Below are positions 35,077 to 47,180 of a stretch of DNA of 64,000 nucleotides, piece after piece. A model generated the notes under the pieces. The model worked only from the letters and a program-made list of their open reading frames with translations. It did no database searches and was not told the origin of the DNA. Each line of letters opens with the position of its first letter. The first letter of the stretch is position 1. Origin of the DNA: Smallanthus sonchifolius (Eukaryota > Streptophyta > Magnoliopsida > Asterales > Asteraceae); assembly GCA_023525975.1 (NCBI GenBank), contig CM042027.1, positions 85,220,007 through 85,284,006 of the forward strand, written 5' to 3'. The position numbers were made by a program, and so were the translations under genes.

Positions 35077-35735
35077 ATCTGATGCCGTGTGACAATATGT
35101 AGAATGCGCAGTACCCCTTGAGTAATGAACTCTGGCAAGGTAATGCAGTTTATCTTAGTCGCTGACTCCTACGGATTGTTAATTACCATCAAAACATATT
35201 TGAAAATCAAAACATAAATGAAATATTTTAACAAGTCTATTAATGAGACATCAAAGAATATCTCTAAAAAATGAAAACAAAGACTAATTTTGTTTTCTTT
35301 TGGCTTTGTCAACCATGCCCACAGTTCTAACATAACAACATTGCAAAATCACATTGACGCAATTAGAACAGTTTAGGAGAAATAGAACAGGTTGGGAGGA
35401 ATAGGTACTTTAAGTGCGGCGGCAAGGGAGAGAAGTTGCGATCAACGGCGGCGGCGGGCGGAGGATGGAGATCGTCGTCGCCGGCCCGGGATTAGGGATG
35501 TGATCGAGATGAATACCGAATTCCTTCCCGAACTTCATCACCCGGTCGAATTCTTCTTACACAGACATGGATTTGGTGATTAAGGTGCGGAAATTTAGTC
35601 CCGGTAGTTATGCATTATCGTTTTCTTCTTTATTTAAACGTACTTTAATTTGTTTAATTCAAAAAGAAAATATATTAGAAAATTGGCAGCAAAGTCTAGT
35701 CTCGTTCCTCCCTTATTTCTTTGGAGCTTGATCCA
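35077..35735. other. Intergenic, one GC-rich frame
   Basis: A 63-codon Arg-rich frame at 35,392-35,583 lies in a local GC island and resembles a 5' leader or captured fragment. I do not recognise it and do not call a gene. Nothing else is seen. Confidence 0.35.
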
Positions 35736-35739
35736 CTCA

Positions 35740-35887
35740 ATGAATCCCTATCAGATTCCCAGATAAAGTTTCAATTTGAATTAGGTAAACACTTTACTGC
35801 TACACTCCTACAATCAAAGAGGTCACTAGAAAATGGTTAACACGAGATGATGAAAGTATCTTAGAGTATGCTCGCAATGGTTTAATG
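35740..35887 (+). pseudogene. FATB-like exon 4 remnant, copy D
   Basis: The stretch matches exon 4 of the thioesterase genes: LS(R)FPDKV, then GKHFTAT, IKEVTRKW, TRDDESILEYARNGLM can be read only by switching frame twice and through a stop near 35,777. The splice donor after the final ATG is lost (TTC replaces GTT). The beginning of intron 4 (ttcttaatcctta.gtgacctta) is recognisable to ~35,960. No other exons are present, so this is the stump of a fourth array member. Confidence 0.75.
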
Positions 35888-35959
35888 TTCAATCTAACTT
35901 TCTTTACTCCTAAAATGTTTTCTATAGGTTTCTTAATCCTTATGTGACCTTATTGATTC

Positions 35960-37160
35960 ATTTCATACTATATATAAATATATATTTTTATATATAACTA
36001 TTACTATATATAAAATCTTGATAAATAAGCCAAGCTTGAGCTAGACGAGCTCGGCTCTGCTCGTTTACACCCCTAAATACCATAAACACTTACATAAACA
36101 TAAATATAAATCATATACATATAAATGCAAATATACAAACATAGACAATATTACAAATTTTAGTTAAAGAATTAACAAACCATCATATACTTTGCTTTCA
36201 TCAATTTCATATAAATCATATACGTAACATACACATACACATATACAAACATATACATAAGTAAATATTCAAAAGTAAAGATGCGTACCTTATCAATGAA
36301 ACATAAATATGAAGTTAATCCCGCTTACTCAACTGCAACGTGTTCCGAACTTGTAACAAAATAAATTAAATTCAAGTTACATATACAATTAAAGTTCAAA
36401 AGATAGGATGCGTACCTTATACAATTTCAAGTTACATATACAATTTACATAAACAAAATCAAGTTACATATACAATTCCCAGTTACACATACAACTTCAA
36501 GATAGACTTGAAAGTTACACTTTCAATTTACATATACAATTTACACAATTACATAATTATATACATATACAGACAAACATACATACATATATATACATAG
36601 GGGAGGGTTCAAGAGAAAACCACAAGTTAGGCGAAAACCAAGAAAACCACTAAAAAAACCAATTTTACCCAATCATATAATAATATTTATTTTTTATTTT
36701 ATTTTATTTTTATTTATTTATAAGAGTATGAATGTTATATTAAACATTTTTACCAAAAATCATTTTTACACATAGTGTTACGTATACGTAAACATAAAAC
36801 AAAAAAATTGCTGTTACGTATACGTAAATCAAAAAAATTGTTTTTTGATACGTATACGTAAATAAAAAAATTGCCTGAAATGATGTGGTTTTCTCGGTTT
36901 TCGTCTAAATTTGTGGTTTTCTCTTGATCCCTCCCCTATATACATATGCATACACAATTATATACATATACATACACAATTACACAATTATATACATATA
37001 CATACACAATTATATACATATACATATAAACATACATACACATATATACATACATACTAATCATACATACTAATCATATACACATAGATACTAATCATAC
37101 ATATAAACACACTAGTTATACATACATACTAATCATACATACATGAAACATATATATCTA
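35960..37160. repeat. Low-complexity ACATA/CATACA-rich tract
   Basis: Several hundred bases of imperfect 'acatatacatacacaattat' repeats (36,060-36,600 and 36,945-37,160) split by one MITE. A hAT-like end 'cgagctcggctctgctcgtttacacccct' at ~36,045 matches the inverted end at 60,133. No genes. Confidence 0.7.
36600..36936. mobile_element. Micron-like MITE, copy 0
   Basis: A 337-bp element with ~50-bp inverted ends (GGGGAGGGTTCAAGAGAAAACC... / ...CTTGATCCCTCCCC), flanked by TATA dinucleotide runs. It contains three copies of the palindrome TACGTATACGTA. It is the same family as the four copies at 42.1-43.5 kb. Confidence 0.82.
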
Positions 37161-38473
37161 ATTTCATCACAAATTACTAAAAAAGCTAGTAATTACCTTT
37201 AAAAAACTTAAAATCCAAGAACTTGGTGAAAACCTTAAAAAAACTAATAAAATATTCACATACAATAAAATTAAAAATATAATAATTAACTTGAGAAAAA
37301 AATAATATTATACAAAATTGTCATGTCAGCCAGTAACCACCGTTTATTATTTTTATCGTTGTTAACAAATCATCAAAATACCAAAATGGATATTAGCCAG
37401 CAAAAAATTATCAAAATGGGCATTTAGCCGGTACTATGTCGGCTAAGCCTTTTATTTTGTTGACTAAGCCGACATCTTTTTAAGTTAGTAAGCTAAATAT
37501 CCATTTTAGTATGTTTCCCAAAAAATTACCTTTTGAAGTTGCCCATAGTAAGTATCAACTCTATAAATGTTGTTAAAAAAAACTCTATAAATGAATATAC
37601 TTTAATATAAAAATAATACGCACATTTGGTCTCTGGAATTCACGGAAATTCAGTGAAATCAGAATTCAATTTTTTTGTCTTTGTGTTATTGTGTACAAAT
37701 CAGAATCATTAATTTTGTCAAAAAGTTGCTACTATATTTATTTTATTATTATAGTATTATCATAATATCATCGCACGTAATTCTAAAACAAACTAAAAAT
37801 AGTTTATTATTACTATAAATTTTATTTATTCCATTTCATGTCAACCAAAACACTTATCAAATTCTTTTAGGTTTAAATTGTAGTTGCTTTGAAATATTTC
37901 ATTTCTATTAATTGTAATTTAAAGATCAAATGTTAATTAAGTTTTTAGGTTTTATATAGTTATTTTTTCAATTATCAATTGTTGAAGTGAATTTAAATCG
38001 AATATATAGTACTCATCTTTTTGTCACTAGATTTGTCCAAATTATCAAGTTTTATCCTAAACCATGCATCTTGGTTGTTTTTTAGAAGGGCAAAGCTAAT
38101 CCTTCTTACTTCAGGATCGGGCAAAACCTGAACCAACCTCCAGGCTAAACTGAAAGCAAGAGTTAAGTATCAAGATTTGAGGGTTTATGGTTAGCATATA
38201 TAATGTTTTTTACATTTAACGTTCAAACAAAAGTACTAATCCATATGAATAATTCTTGATTTGCATTAATTACAAAACTGGTGTTTAATTAATTGTCCTT
38301 GTTTAGTTTCACATAGTCGATATAATTCCAGCTAACTTTTAGCTTCACATAGACAAGAACATGAATGCCTTTTTAAATTATGGCATAAAATTCTTATATA
38401 TAAGTTGCAAAGTGTGATTGTGTTTTATGGTTCATGGATAATTGAATAAAGAATTTTTACAAAATATGGTTTC
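37161..38473. other. AT-rich upstream region of copy B
   Basis: No gene. A short repeat 'aaaatgg(a/g)(t/c)attagcc(a/g)g' occurs twice near 37,385 and 37,420 with an inverted echo at 37,495. The last ~200 bases are the copy B promoter region. Confidence 0.4.
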
Positions 38474-38481
38474 TATAAATA
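38474..38481 (+). promoter_or_regulatory. TATA box of thioesterase copy B
   Basis: TATAAATA 77 bases before the ATG at 38,551, in the same TTTCTATAAATA context as copy A's ATCTCTATAAATA. Confidence 0.5.
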
Positions 38482-38886
38482 GTACAAAAACAAGAAGCAC
38501 CTTATATTGTAATTAGGCTTTCAAAGTTTTATAAATTTTAACCAAGAACCATGGATGTGCATGGTATTAAAAAGGCAACATCTTCTTCTTTTTGGGGTAT
38601 GCAAGTTAAAGATCTTACAAAGGTAAATGCTACCAGAGTTGGTGCTATAGCTCGAAATATGCTTCTTCCTACAATTAGAACTATCGCCCTAAAGCCGATG
38701 ATGGTGATCAACCAAAAGAAAATGATTTCGGATCTTGATTTAGGGAGAATGGTTAATGATGGCTTAGTTTTCCGGCAAAATGTTTATATTAGATCATATG
38801 AAGTTGGGCCAGAGCAAACAACTTCTATAGAAACAATTATGAATCACTTGCAGGTAAAACTGTGATTTATATATATATATATATAT

Positions 38887-41800
38887 GGGGAAAGTGAATA
38901 TGAGGCTGTTAAGTATCTAATTTGGATGCGAAACCTATCAAAACTACGTAGTTTTGATTAAAATTAATTAAATCCTTTTTTTCTAAAATCTTTTTAATTT
39001 AAGAAACTAATCTCCATCAAATTCACCGATACTTCTCTCCAAAACAGACGTCTCCTCCCTGCCATTATTCGATTGCCTCTGCTAGCATGTAACGCCATTC
39101 TTCATCCTTTCCAAAACTGAAACCTCCTTGTCCCTGCCATTCTTTGTTGGATCGTTAGTTTTCACAATGGTGAACCATGGAAATTAGATTCCCTCATACT
39201 TGTATCCAACATGTATCGTCATTTTTTTTCCTCTACTAGTTGATAAATTCAAAATTAAAAGATTCCAGTTTTTATATGTGACATCAAACACAACAACATC
39301 CCTAAATGCATGCCATCTATTCGTATATGGGAATTGTCTGCTTAGCTTTACGTTTTGAAATAATTTTGAAGCTTTTAGTGCATGCCATCTGTTTGTTTTT
39401 ATGCCTCAATGAAAACCACTTCTTGCTCACTTGAACTAACAATTCATTTTAAAGCTTTAGTTGCTCTTTTTTCTTCTAAAGATAAATACTAGCCCCTGAC
39501 AATTTGTTAATTCGATTTGCCTAATTTCTTTTGTGATCTTTTATAATTTGATGTAATTTGGTTGACCCAACCTGTTATGACTTATGAGCTAACTATGAGT
39601 TTGTCTAGTTATTGGAGAATTTGTTGTTCACTGTTAGATTTAAGCTAAGAGTAACACATTTTGGAATAGAAGTTCTAATTTACAACAATAAAGTGAAGAT
39701 TGGCTGTTATAATCATGATATGTACATATAATTCTTCAGAAAGTCTTTGGAGTGATTTTCAGTATTGTGCAATTCTTGATCTTTAATGCATGTAGGTGTG
39801 CACAAACATTTTTGTACATAGTCAATTAAAAAATATTAACTTTGAGCCCATGGCCATCAGCACTTGCAAAACTAACAGAACTTTTTACATCTACACAATA
39901 TTTGGGAACTTTTTTATAAAAATGGTAATTGTATACTTCTTTTGCCTATAAATCATCATTGCATTACTTTTTTTTATTTTTTTTATTTTTAGATTGGCAG
40001 CTGTCACTTCCCTACTGAAGTATGAGATTGATCTAAAACAAATTGGCCATATTGAAGTCAGTAAGAGCAAGTCCATCAAAACTTTTAGGAAGTGCTCAAC
40101 ACATTATGGATACTGCTAAAGTGCTCAACACGGCTGCTGTCAAATTTTTGTTGGTTCCTGCTGAATTGGTTAGCAGGCTGCTGTGAAATAAGGTCTCAGA
40201 TATTAGTTGGTCTTTTGTTGCCGTTGTGTACTACTGGATTTCTAGGGTATATGCTGTCAAATCATCATTGTATGGGTGGTGTTGGCAAGGTGAAGCTACA
40301 AAGTATCAAGTTAAAGAGAAAATCCAGAACTTTGAGTATTTTGAAGTTGTGTATAGCATTTATCTGACTATCTGATGTATAGATACTATGGTAACTTTTA
40401 GCGTGAATATATATGATAGTTGTTTTCCTAAAGCATGTTTTGGGAAACCAAGTAGGTTGATTAGTTGGTATGCCCACTTATCTTTTTGTGAACCGTTTGA
40501 AAATTTACATGTTAATTCAATGCATTTTACTCGTTCCATTTTAATGCACTTTTTTTTACCTCAAATGGCATGTGTCATTCTAGTTTACTAATTGTGATCC
40601 ACGTGATGCATTTCATTTTGATGCACTGTACTTGGTATTTGACTACACTTGGCTTTTGACCATATTCCAAATAGTCAAAATCCTCAAGTCTAGGATATAT
40701 AATTCAAATTGTGCCTTGTGAAGAAACCTGACGATTAAATGAAGTCACAAATCATTTCAAAAACATGAGCAAAATCTTTATAAATATTAAGATCATGAGG
40801 AGAACCAGGAACCGAACAAGCAGAAAACCTTAAAAAATATCACAAAACCAAATACCACTGTATCCTTATCATTCTTAAAAACAGAACAAACAGATGCAAA
40901 GTATTTCTCAAATACAAGAATCAAATCAACAAAACACGTGTGTAGAGGCGGTTGGAGGCAGAAAAACTTCAACAATTCTTAAAAATTCTAATTCTTCAAG
41001 CCGATTCACATGCCATCTTCTCTTTCTAGTAATAACTCATCTGCCTAAAAAACTAAATATTAGCATTATACAAGAATCAAATCAACAAAACACGTGTATA
41101 TCATTGTTCTAATTTTTTTTTCTTTTTTTCTAAATATAAATCTTACCTTCTTTTTCGGACATCCGTTAATGTAATGGCCCAGTTTCTTGCAGTAAGAACA
41201 TCTTTTTTTCGGTGCTTCTAGAGAAGACTTGATTCTAGTTGCACTTTTAGGACGGCCTTTCGTATTAGTATGAACTGGTGGATCACGAACAAAAGATAAA
41301 CTTAATATTTCAAACGGTGAAGAAGTAACCTCGACTAAGTAATTGAACGCAATTTCAATAAAATCAAAACTAAAGGGTTTGAACATGCATGAATGATCAG
41401 TTGATATGATGGCTTCAAATTTAATTTAAAACATGAATTCGATTAATATGATGGTAGACCTCCATGATATCACAGTGGCTTCAACACTCATTCAAAACGT
41501 TAATTCATTGAGGCTTCAACACTAATTCAAAACTTTAATTCATTGAGGCATAAAAAAAACAAATTGCATGCATTAAAAGCTTCAAAATTATTTCAACACG
41601 TGAAGCTAACCAGACAATTCCCATAGATCAAAGTTCAAATTAAAAACTGGAATCTCTTAATTTTGAATTTATCAACTAGTAGAGGAAAAAAAAAATGACG
41701 ATACATGTTGGATACAAGTATGAGGGAATCTAATTTCCATGGCTCACCATTATGAAAACTAACGATCCAACAAAGAATGGCAGGGACAAGGAGGTTTCAG

Positions 41801-42027
41801 TTTTGGAAAGGATGAAGAATGGCGTTACATGCTAGCAGAGGCAATCGAATAATGGCAGGGAGGAGACGTCTGTTTTGGAGAGAAGTATTGGCGAATTTGA
41901 TGGAGATTAGTTTCTTAAATTAAAAAGATTTAGAAAAAAAAAGATTTAATTAATTTTAATCAAAACTACGTAGTTTTGATGGGTTTCGCATCCAAGTTAG
42001 ATGCTTAACAGCTTCATATTCACTTTC

Positions 42028-42030
<3 letters not shown>
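38887..42030 (-). mobile_element. Long-TIR MULE-like element in intron 1 of copy B
   Basis: Starts GGGGAAAGTGAATATGAGGC and ends in its inverse ...CATATTCACTTTCCCC. The inverted arms remain alignable for about 500 bases (38,887-~39,415 and ~41,545-42,030; e.g. ATGCGAAACC, CAGACGTCTCCTCCCTGCCA, TATGCCTCAAT). Both ends are embedded in TA repeats. A zinc-knuckle remnant of a FAR1-like transposase lies inside. Non-autonomous, 3,144 bp, opposite ends able to form a large hairpin. Confidence 0.8.
41120..41386 (-). pseudogene. FAR1/MULE transposase C-terminal zinc knuckle
   Basis: The minus strand reads VRDPPVHTNTKGRPKSATR, then APKKRCSYCKKLGHYINGCPKKK, a CCHC knuckle (C-x2-C-x4-H-x4-C) preceded by the 'KGRPK' linker seen at the C-terminus of many plant FAR1-related/MULE transposases. 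The DDE domain upstream (higher coordinates) has been replaced by the inverted arm. It is the only recognisable coding trace in the element. Confidence 0.65.
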
Positions 42031-42070
<40 letters not shown>

Positions 42071-42075
<5 letters not shown>

Positions 42076-42408
42076 GTGGGTTCAAGAGAAAACCAATAGT
42101 TAGGCGAAAACCAAGAAAACCACTAAAAAAAACCAATTTTAACCAATAATATAATAATATTTATTTTTTATTTTATTTTATTTTTATTTTTTTATAAGAG
42201 TATCAATGTAATATTATAAATTTTTACCAAAAAATCATTTAATTATTAGCTTACGTATACGTAACCCATAATGTTACGTATACGTAAACAGAAAACAAAA
42301 AAATTCAAAAAAATTGCGGTTACGTATACGTAACTCATAGTATTACACATGTTTTAGTGGTTTTCTCGGTTTTCGCCTAACTTTGTGGTTTTCTCTTGAT
42401 CCCTCCCC
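42071..42408. mobile_element. Micron-like MITE, copy 1
   Basis: GGGGTGGGTTCAAGAGAAAACC... to ...CTTGATCCCTCCCC, bounded by (TA)n. Same orientation as copy 0 and inverted relative to copies 2-4. More diverged than those three, so an independent insertion. Confidence 0.8.
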
Positions 42409-42426
42409 TATATATATATATATATA

Positions 42427-42760
42427 GGGGAGGGATCAAGAGAAAACCACAAAGTTAGGCGAAAACTGAGAAAACCACATCATTTTAGGCAAAATTTTTT
42501 ATTTACGTATACGTATCCAAAAATAATTTTTTTGATTTACGTATACGTAACCACAATTTTTTTGTTTTATGTTTACGTATACGTAACACTATGTGTAAAA
42601 ATGTTTTTTGGTAAAAATGTTTAATATTACATTGATACTCTTATAAATAAATAAAAATAAAATAAAACAAAAAAAAATATTATTATATGATTGGGTAAAA
42701 TTGGTTTTTTTAATGGTTTTCTCGGTTTTCGCCTAACTTGTGGTTTTCTCTGGAACCCTC

Positions 42761-42763
<3 letters not shown>
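42427..42763. mobile_element. Micron-like MITE, copy 2
   Basis: GGGGAGGGATCAAGAGAAAACC... to ...CTGGAACCCTCCCC between (TA)n tracts. Nearly identical to copies 3 and 4, with which it forms a ~385-base tandem period. The frames read across it (YIYIYI runs) are microsatellite artefacts. Confidence 0.83.
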
Positions 42764-42819
<56 letters not shown>

Positions 42820-42822
<3 letters not shown>

Positions 42823-43153
42823 GAGGGATCAAGAGAAAACCACAAAGTTAGGCGAAAACTGAGAAAACCACATCATTTTAGGCAATTTTTTTTATTTACG
42901 TATACGTATCCAAAAATAATTTTTTTGATTTACGTATACGTAAACACAATTTTTTTGTTTTATGTTTACGTATACGTAACACTATGTGTAAAAATGTTTT
43001 TTGGTAAAAATGTTTAATATTACATTGATACTCTTATAAATAAATAAAAATAAAATAAAAACAAAAAAAATATTATTATATGATTGGGTAAAATTGATTT
43101 TTTTAATGGTTTTCTCGGTTTTCGCCTAACTTGTGGTTTTCTCTGGAACCCTC

Positions 43154-43156
<3 letters not shown>
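42820..43156. mobile_element. Micron-like MITE, copy 3
   Basis: Same ends and interior as copy 2, with the palindrome TACGTATACGTA three times (about 42,898, 42,933, 42,967). Confidence 0.83.
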
Positions 43157-43200
<44 letters not shown>

Positions 43201-43203
<3 letters not shown>

Positions 43204-43535
43204 GAGGGATCAAGAGAAAACCACAAAGTTAGGCGAAAACTGAGAAAACCACATCATTTTAGGCAATTTTTTTTATTTACGTATACGTATCCAAAAATAA
43301 TTTTTTTGATTTACGTATACGTAAACACAATTTTTTTGTTTTATGTTTACGTATACGTAACACTATGTGTAAAAATGTTTTTTGGTAAAAATGTTTAATA
43401 TTACATTGATACTCTTATAAATAAATAAAAATAAAATAAAAACAAAAAAAAATATTATTATATGATTGGGTAAAATTGATTTTTTTAATGGTTTTCTCGG
43501 TTTTCGCCTAACTTGTGGTTTTCTCTGGAACCCTC

Positions 43536-43538
<3 letters not shown>
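43201..43538. mobile_element. Micron-like MITE, copy 4
   Basis: Same ends and interior as copies 2 and 3; followed at once by a (TA)n tract to 43,619, then by the acceptor region of exon 2 of copy B. Confidence 0.83.

Positions 43539-43619
<81 letters not shown>
43539..43619. repeat. (TA)n microsatellite
   Basis: An uninterrupted run of about 40 TA dinucleotides, 52 bases before exon 2 of copy B. Similar runs separate the MITEs at 42,031-42,070, 42,409-42,426, 42,764-42,819 and 43,157-43,200. Confidence 0.95.
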
Positions 43620-43621
<2 letters not shown>

Positions 43622-45420
43622 CATGTGTGCATGCTCTTGATTACTTGACAGTTGTAAACTAAATTCATAGGAAACATCCCTTAATCATTTAAAGACAATT
43701 GGAACCTTGCAAGATGGCTTCGGTTTAACACCAGAGATGTGCAAGAAGAACCTCATCAGGGTGATGGCTAAGATGCATGTGCTAGTGGATAAGTTTCCAG
43801 CGTGGTACAATAATCTTTTTTCTCTATGTAGTTCGCAATAGGTTCTTCTAACACAGTGTCTACACAACCGGACCGGCCGGTTGGACTTGTCATACAACTG
43901 GTCAAATTCTGCCTAATTGATCCAGCCAGTTACCGGCTGAATCGGACCAAGTTTTCATTTTTTTTCCTTCAAAATCTCATTTTCTAATTAATTTAATATT
44001 CTAAGTTCCATATTTTATTTATTTAACTCTTCATGTGTTATTAAAATTGCAAATTCACATCAAAACATAAAATATTTTTATACTTTGTCTCTCTCTATAT
44101 ATACACACTTTTAATTTTCATAATATTTATGATGTCATCCGATTCTTAATCCGGTCCGACCAGTAAAGAGATAATCCCTAGTATTGCATCTAGACACCCC
44201 TAACGTTGGTCTGTGTTGCATCTAAAGACACTTCACCAAACTCGTTAGGCAAGAAGATGACCCAGTAAGACTACCTTCAAAACCCAAAATATTTCAGTGA
44301 AATCACCTTCAAAATCATCCGAACAAAACTAAAATCACCTTGAAAACCCAAAATATATTTGGTGACCCGACTCAATCCGGAAAAAAATCAGCGACTCAAC
44401 CAGGTAAAAAATCAATTATAAATACACGAAGACCAAAAAATTGTACGTGGCCCAGAAAAAATAACTCTTGGGTTCACCCCATTAATACACACACTTGGTA
44501 GAAGATTGTCATTTGATGTTGTTGTTGGACCTTGATGTATCTTGCCATTCTCAAATCTATTACAGGGGTGATGTTGTTCAAATTGATACATGGAAAGCTG
44601 CATCCAGGAAGAACGGCATGTGTTGTAATTGGATGTTTTGCGACTACAAAACAGGCGAGATATTAATTACATGAAAATATGTAAACTTAGATATTGTAAC
44701 AATTAATACTTTTTTGTATTGATGATGGTATATACATATATATTTCTTGTAGCATTTGGGTGATGATGAATAAAGAGACAAGAAGGTTATCCAAATTCCC
44801 ACATGAAGTTCGAGCTGAATTAAATCAATACTTTCTTGACACACCACCTTTAGTCAAACAAGATACTATAAAATGCTCTAAACAAGATCAAAACATTGTT
44901 GACCATGTTCGCAACGGTTTAACGGTTGGTAAAATATTCTTTGCATATGAAACACTATATCTATGGGATTCTTAGTGCTTACATCAACTTCTTATTAATT
45001 GACTATTTGACACACAAATGATTAGCCAAGATGGAGCGATTTGGATATTAACCAACATGTTAACAATGTGAAATATATTGGGTGGATCCTAGAGGTAACC
45101 GGGCTATCTTGCATTTTAATTAAGGATGAATTGTCATGAATTAAGACGCTTGGTTGTTATTGCAGAGTGTTCCTGAGACGATTATGGAGAACTATGAGCT
45201 CGGTAGCATGACTTTAGAGTATTGTTGAGAATGTACGAAGGATAGCGTGTTGCAGTCCCGCACTTCTGTAATTGGGACTAACAATGAAGAGATAGTCGAT
45301 TGCGAGCATCTGCTTCAACTTGAGATTGGAGGTGGCAGTGATGAGATCATGAAAGGTAGGACTAGATGGAGATCAAAATATGCTAGAAATAAGGACACAA
45401 GAACAATATTACCTAATTAG

Positions 45421-46500
45421 TTCTAATGGAAGTGACTAATATTATAGAATACGGTAAGATTATGTGACATAAGTAACTCTTTCCTCATTCTATATTGATC
45501 GAGGCCCTAAAAACCCTAAACCCCATGGGATGTATACTCTTGGTCTAAACCGACCTTAGTTTAAATTCTTGATCCAAATTATTGCAATTCATTACATGAA
45601 TGTTCGTACTTTTCTTTAAGTTAAGCTAGTTTTTGTATTCATATGTATCTTTTGTTTTACTTTCTATGCTATACTGTACGCTTCTAACATGTCGAATATA
45701 TTATTACACGCATATAATGTGTCAAATATAGTACTACACACTGAATCCTATGAGAAAACCCTCCATTTCAAGAAAACCGATCTTGGCTACCATCTTGCTT
45801 AATAGATGGTAGATATCAAATACGGCATTTTAGTAATTAAATCAAAATAACGAGCTTTTAATAGAGATTTAAGGGTAAAATGGGAAAGCAAAAATATTAA
45901 TAGAAACCGTCATTTTTAATTATTCAAATTCCTAAATTCACTCTTTTTCTCAGCTAATATTGCCATTTTAGTTAAAATATTGACTTGTGACCCATTTGAC
46001 CAGTGAACAAACCCGATTAATTACAACAATCACCTCTCTAATCATTGTTTGTTCATACCAATCTTCACCGCAATGTTGGTTCCCCATCTTCCCAGACCAT
46101 CTCGACCTTTCTAACCCACGACCTCTACCACGGTCCCGTCCATAATCTTCTTGATTCTTCTACAATTTTTTTCGAAACCCGTTTGTTAACTACTCTACTC
46201 GACCCCTTTGATCTGGCATTCGCTACTCCGGTACAACAATTCCTTCATGGGTTATAAAGCCACATGCTATCAACCACTAACCTGAATGAGCCCCCTGCTT
46301 CTTTTTCAGAGTCGCAAAACGATAACAGATCCAAGCCGCCTGCTTGAAAGTTCGATCGTTTCTTATGTGCTACTAGGTTGGAATACTTCCGCCAAAAGAA
46401 CTAAGTCGCCTAATATGTTGTTGGGAAGTCGTTGATCCCATGTTTTAGGACAAACTTGATCTCCTTCTTTGATCTCCACGCAAACAGCCAAGGTCAACTA
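45421..46500. other. Intergenic DNA with one unassigned frame
   Basis: 46,045-46,257 (+) encodes 70 residues (MFVHTNLHRN...FATPVQQFLHGL). It is C-rich with non-random composition and could be a worn exon, but I recognise no family and it lacks flanking exons. The rest has no supportable feature. Confidence 0.35.
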
Positions 46501-46719
46501 ACACTACTAGAAAACTAAGCATTTTCGATCAAAATTTTGCCACCGTTAACCACGGTCGTAAAATTACCTACTGATTTGCCACCGCGTTGTCAAATTAGCA
46601 TTTGCCAGCGGTATGCAGGTAGCAAAACTTGAGGGGACTTTTTATGTTTATTCTTATTTTTCTTTTTATCTAAAATACGTAAAGTTGAGGGACTTTTTCT
46701 TAAACTTGATAAGGGACTT

Positions 46720-47180
46720 TTTCTTACGTAGCCTCGTTCCGTGAATAGGGTTTTAGTTTACACAAGCCTCGTTCTATGATTATGATGGAGAAACGGGTTC
46801 GTAGCGTCGTTCCGTGAACTGCATCATCACTGTAGCATCGCTCCGTGAATCGTACCTTCTGTTCACCTTATGCTACATCATCACCGTTGATTTGCATCGT
46901 AGCCTCGTTCTGTTCACCTTCCTCGCCGGCGTCATATCACCACCGATGTTCGCGACGAGCTTAATTCGAAAGTGAAAATTAATTCGTACATCAAAGCCAC
47001 CGAATTAGTTCAATTTGCATCTGCTTACATGATCTGTAAGCACACTGTTCGTGATGGTTCAATTTACTGCACTTTCGCTTTTGAATTAGGGTTCACTGCT
47101 CTTGTTGATTACTAATTGAATATGTGTTTCCTTGAGCTGTAATTTCTTTTAGTTGCAATCGATTATGTGAAAAATTGTTA
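46720..47180 (+). other. Repeated leader-like DNA inside the CACTA
   Basis: Five copies of 'tagc(c/a/g)tcg(t/c)tc(c/t)gt(g/t)' spaced 40-70 bases apart (46,730-46,920), followed by a C-rich section that reads DELNSKVK..SYIKATELVQFASAYM in one frame (~46,957-47,035). This may be part of a captured gene; family not recognised. Confidence 0.35.

Larger units (their letters stand above)
38551..45420 (+). pseudogene. FATB-like acyl-ACP thioesterase, copy B (broken)
   Basis: Same six-exon plan as copy A: 38,551-38,853; 43,671-43,804; 44,566-~44,665; 44,753-44,924; 45,026-45,094; 45,166-45,420. Exon 1 is shorter at the N-terminus (starts MDVHGIKKA, no transit peptide visible) but keeps DGLVFRQNVYIRSYEVG. 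Exon 2 ends VDKFPAW and exon 5 keeps DINQHVNN. Two lesions show decay. The end of exon 3 has lost bases and its GT donor (GEILLRAS region reads GEILIT then stop). In exon 6, EYRREC has become EYC-stop-EC (TGA 45,226-45,228), just before the catalytic Glu. Intron 1 is 4.8 kb against 77 bases in copy A, because a long-TIR element and four MITEs have inserted. Exons 4-6 are otherwise well preserved, so loss looks fairly recent. Confidence 0.88.

Noticed and set aside
34413..35084. 8-bp target duplication for the hAT-like element
   Set aside because: Flanking octamers agree at only four of eight positions, so only the inverted termini are claimed.
40092..40591. Overlapping 67-91 codon plus-strand frames
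   Set aside because: Interior of the long-TIR element, hydrophobic low-information translations with no family match.
42627..43648. Open frames with long YIYIYI runs and shared flanks on both strands
   Set aside because: They are (TA)n microsatellites read through micron-like MITEs; the repeated protein ends simply reflect repeated DNA.
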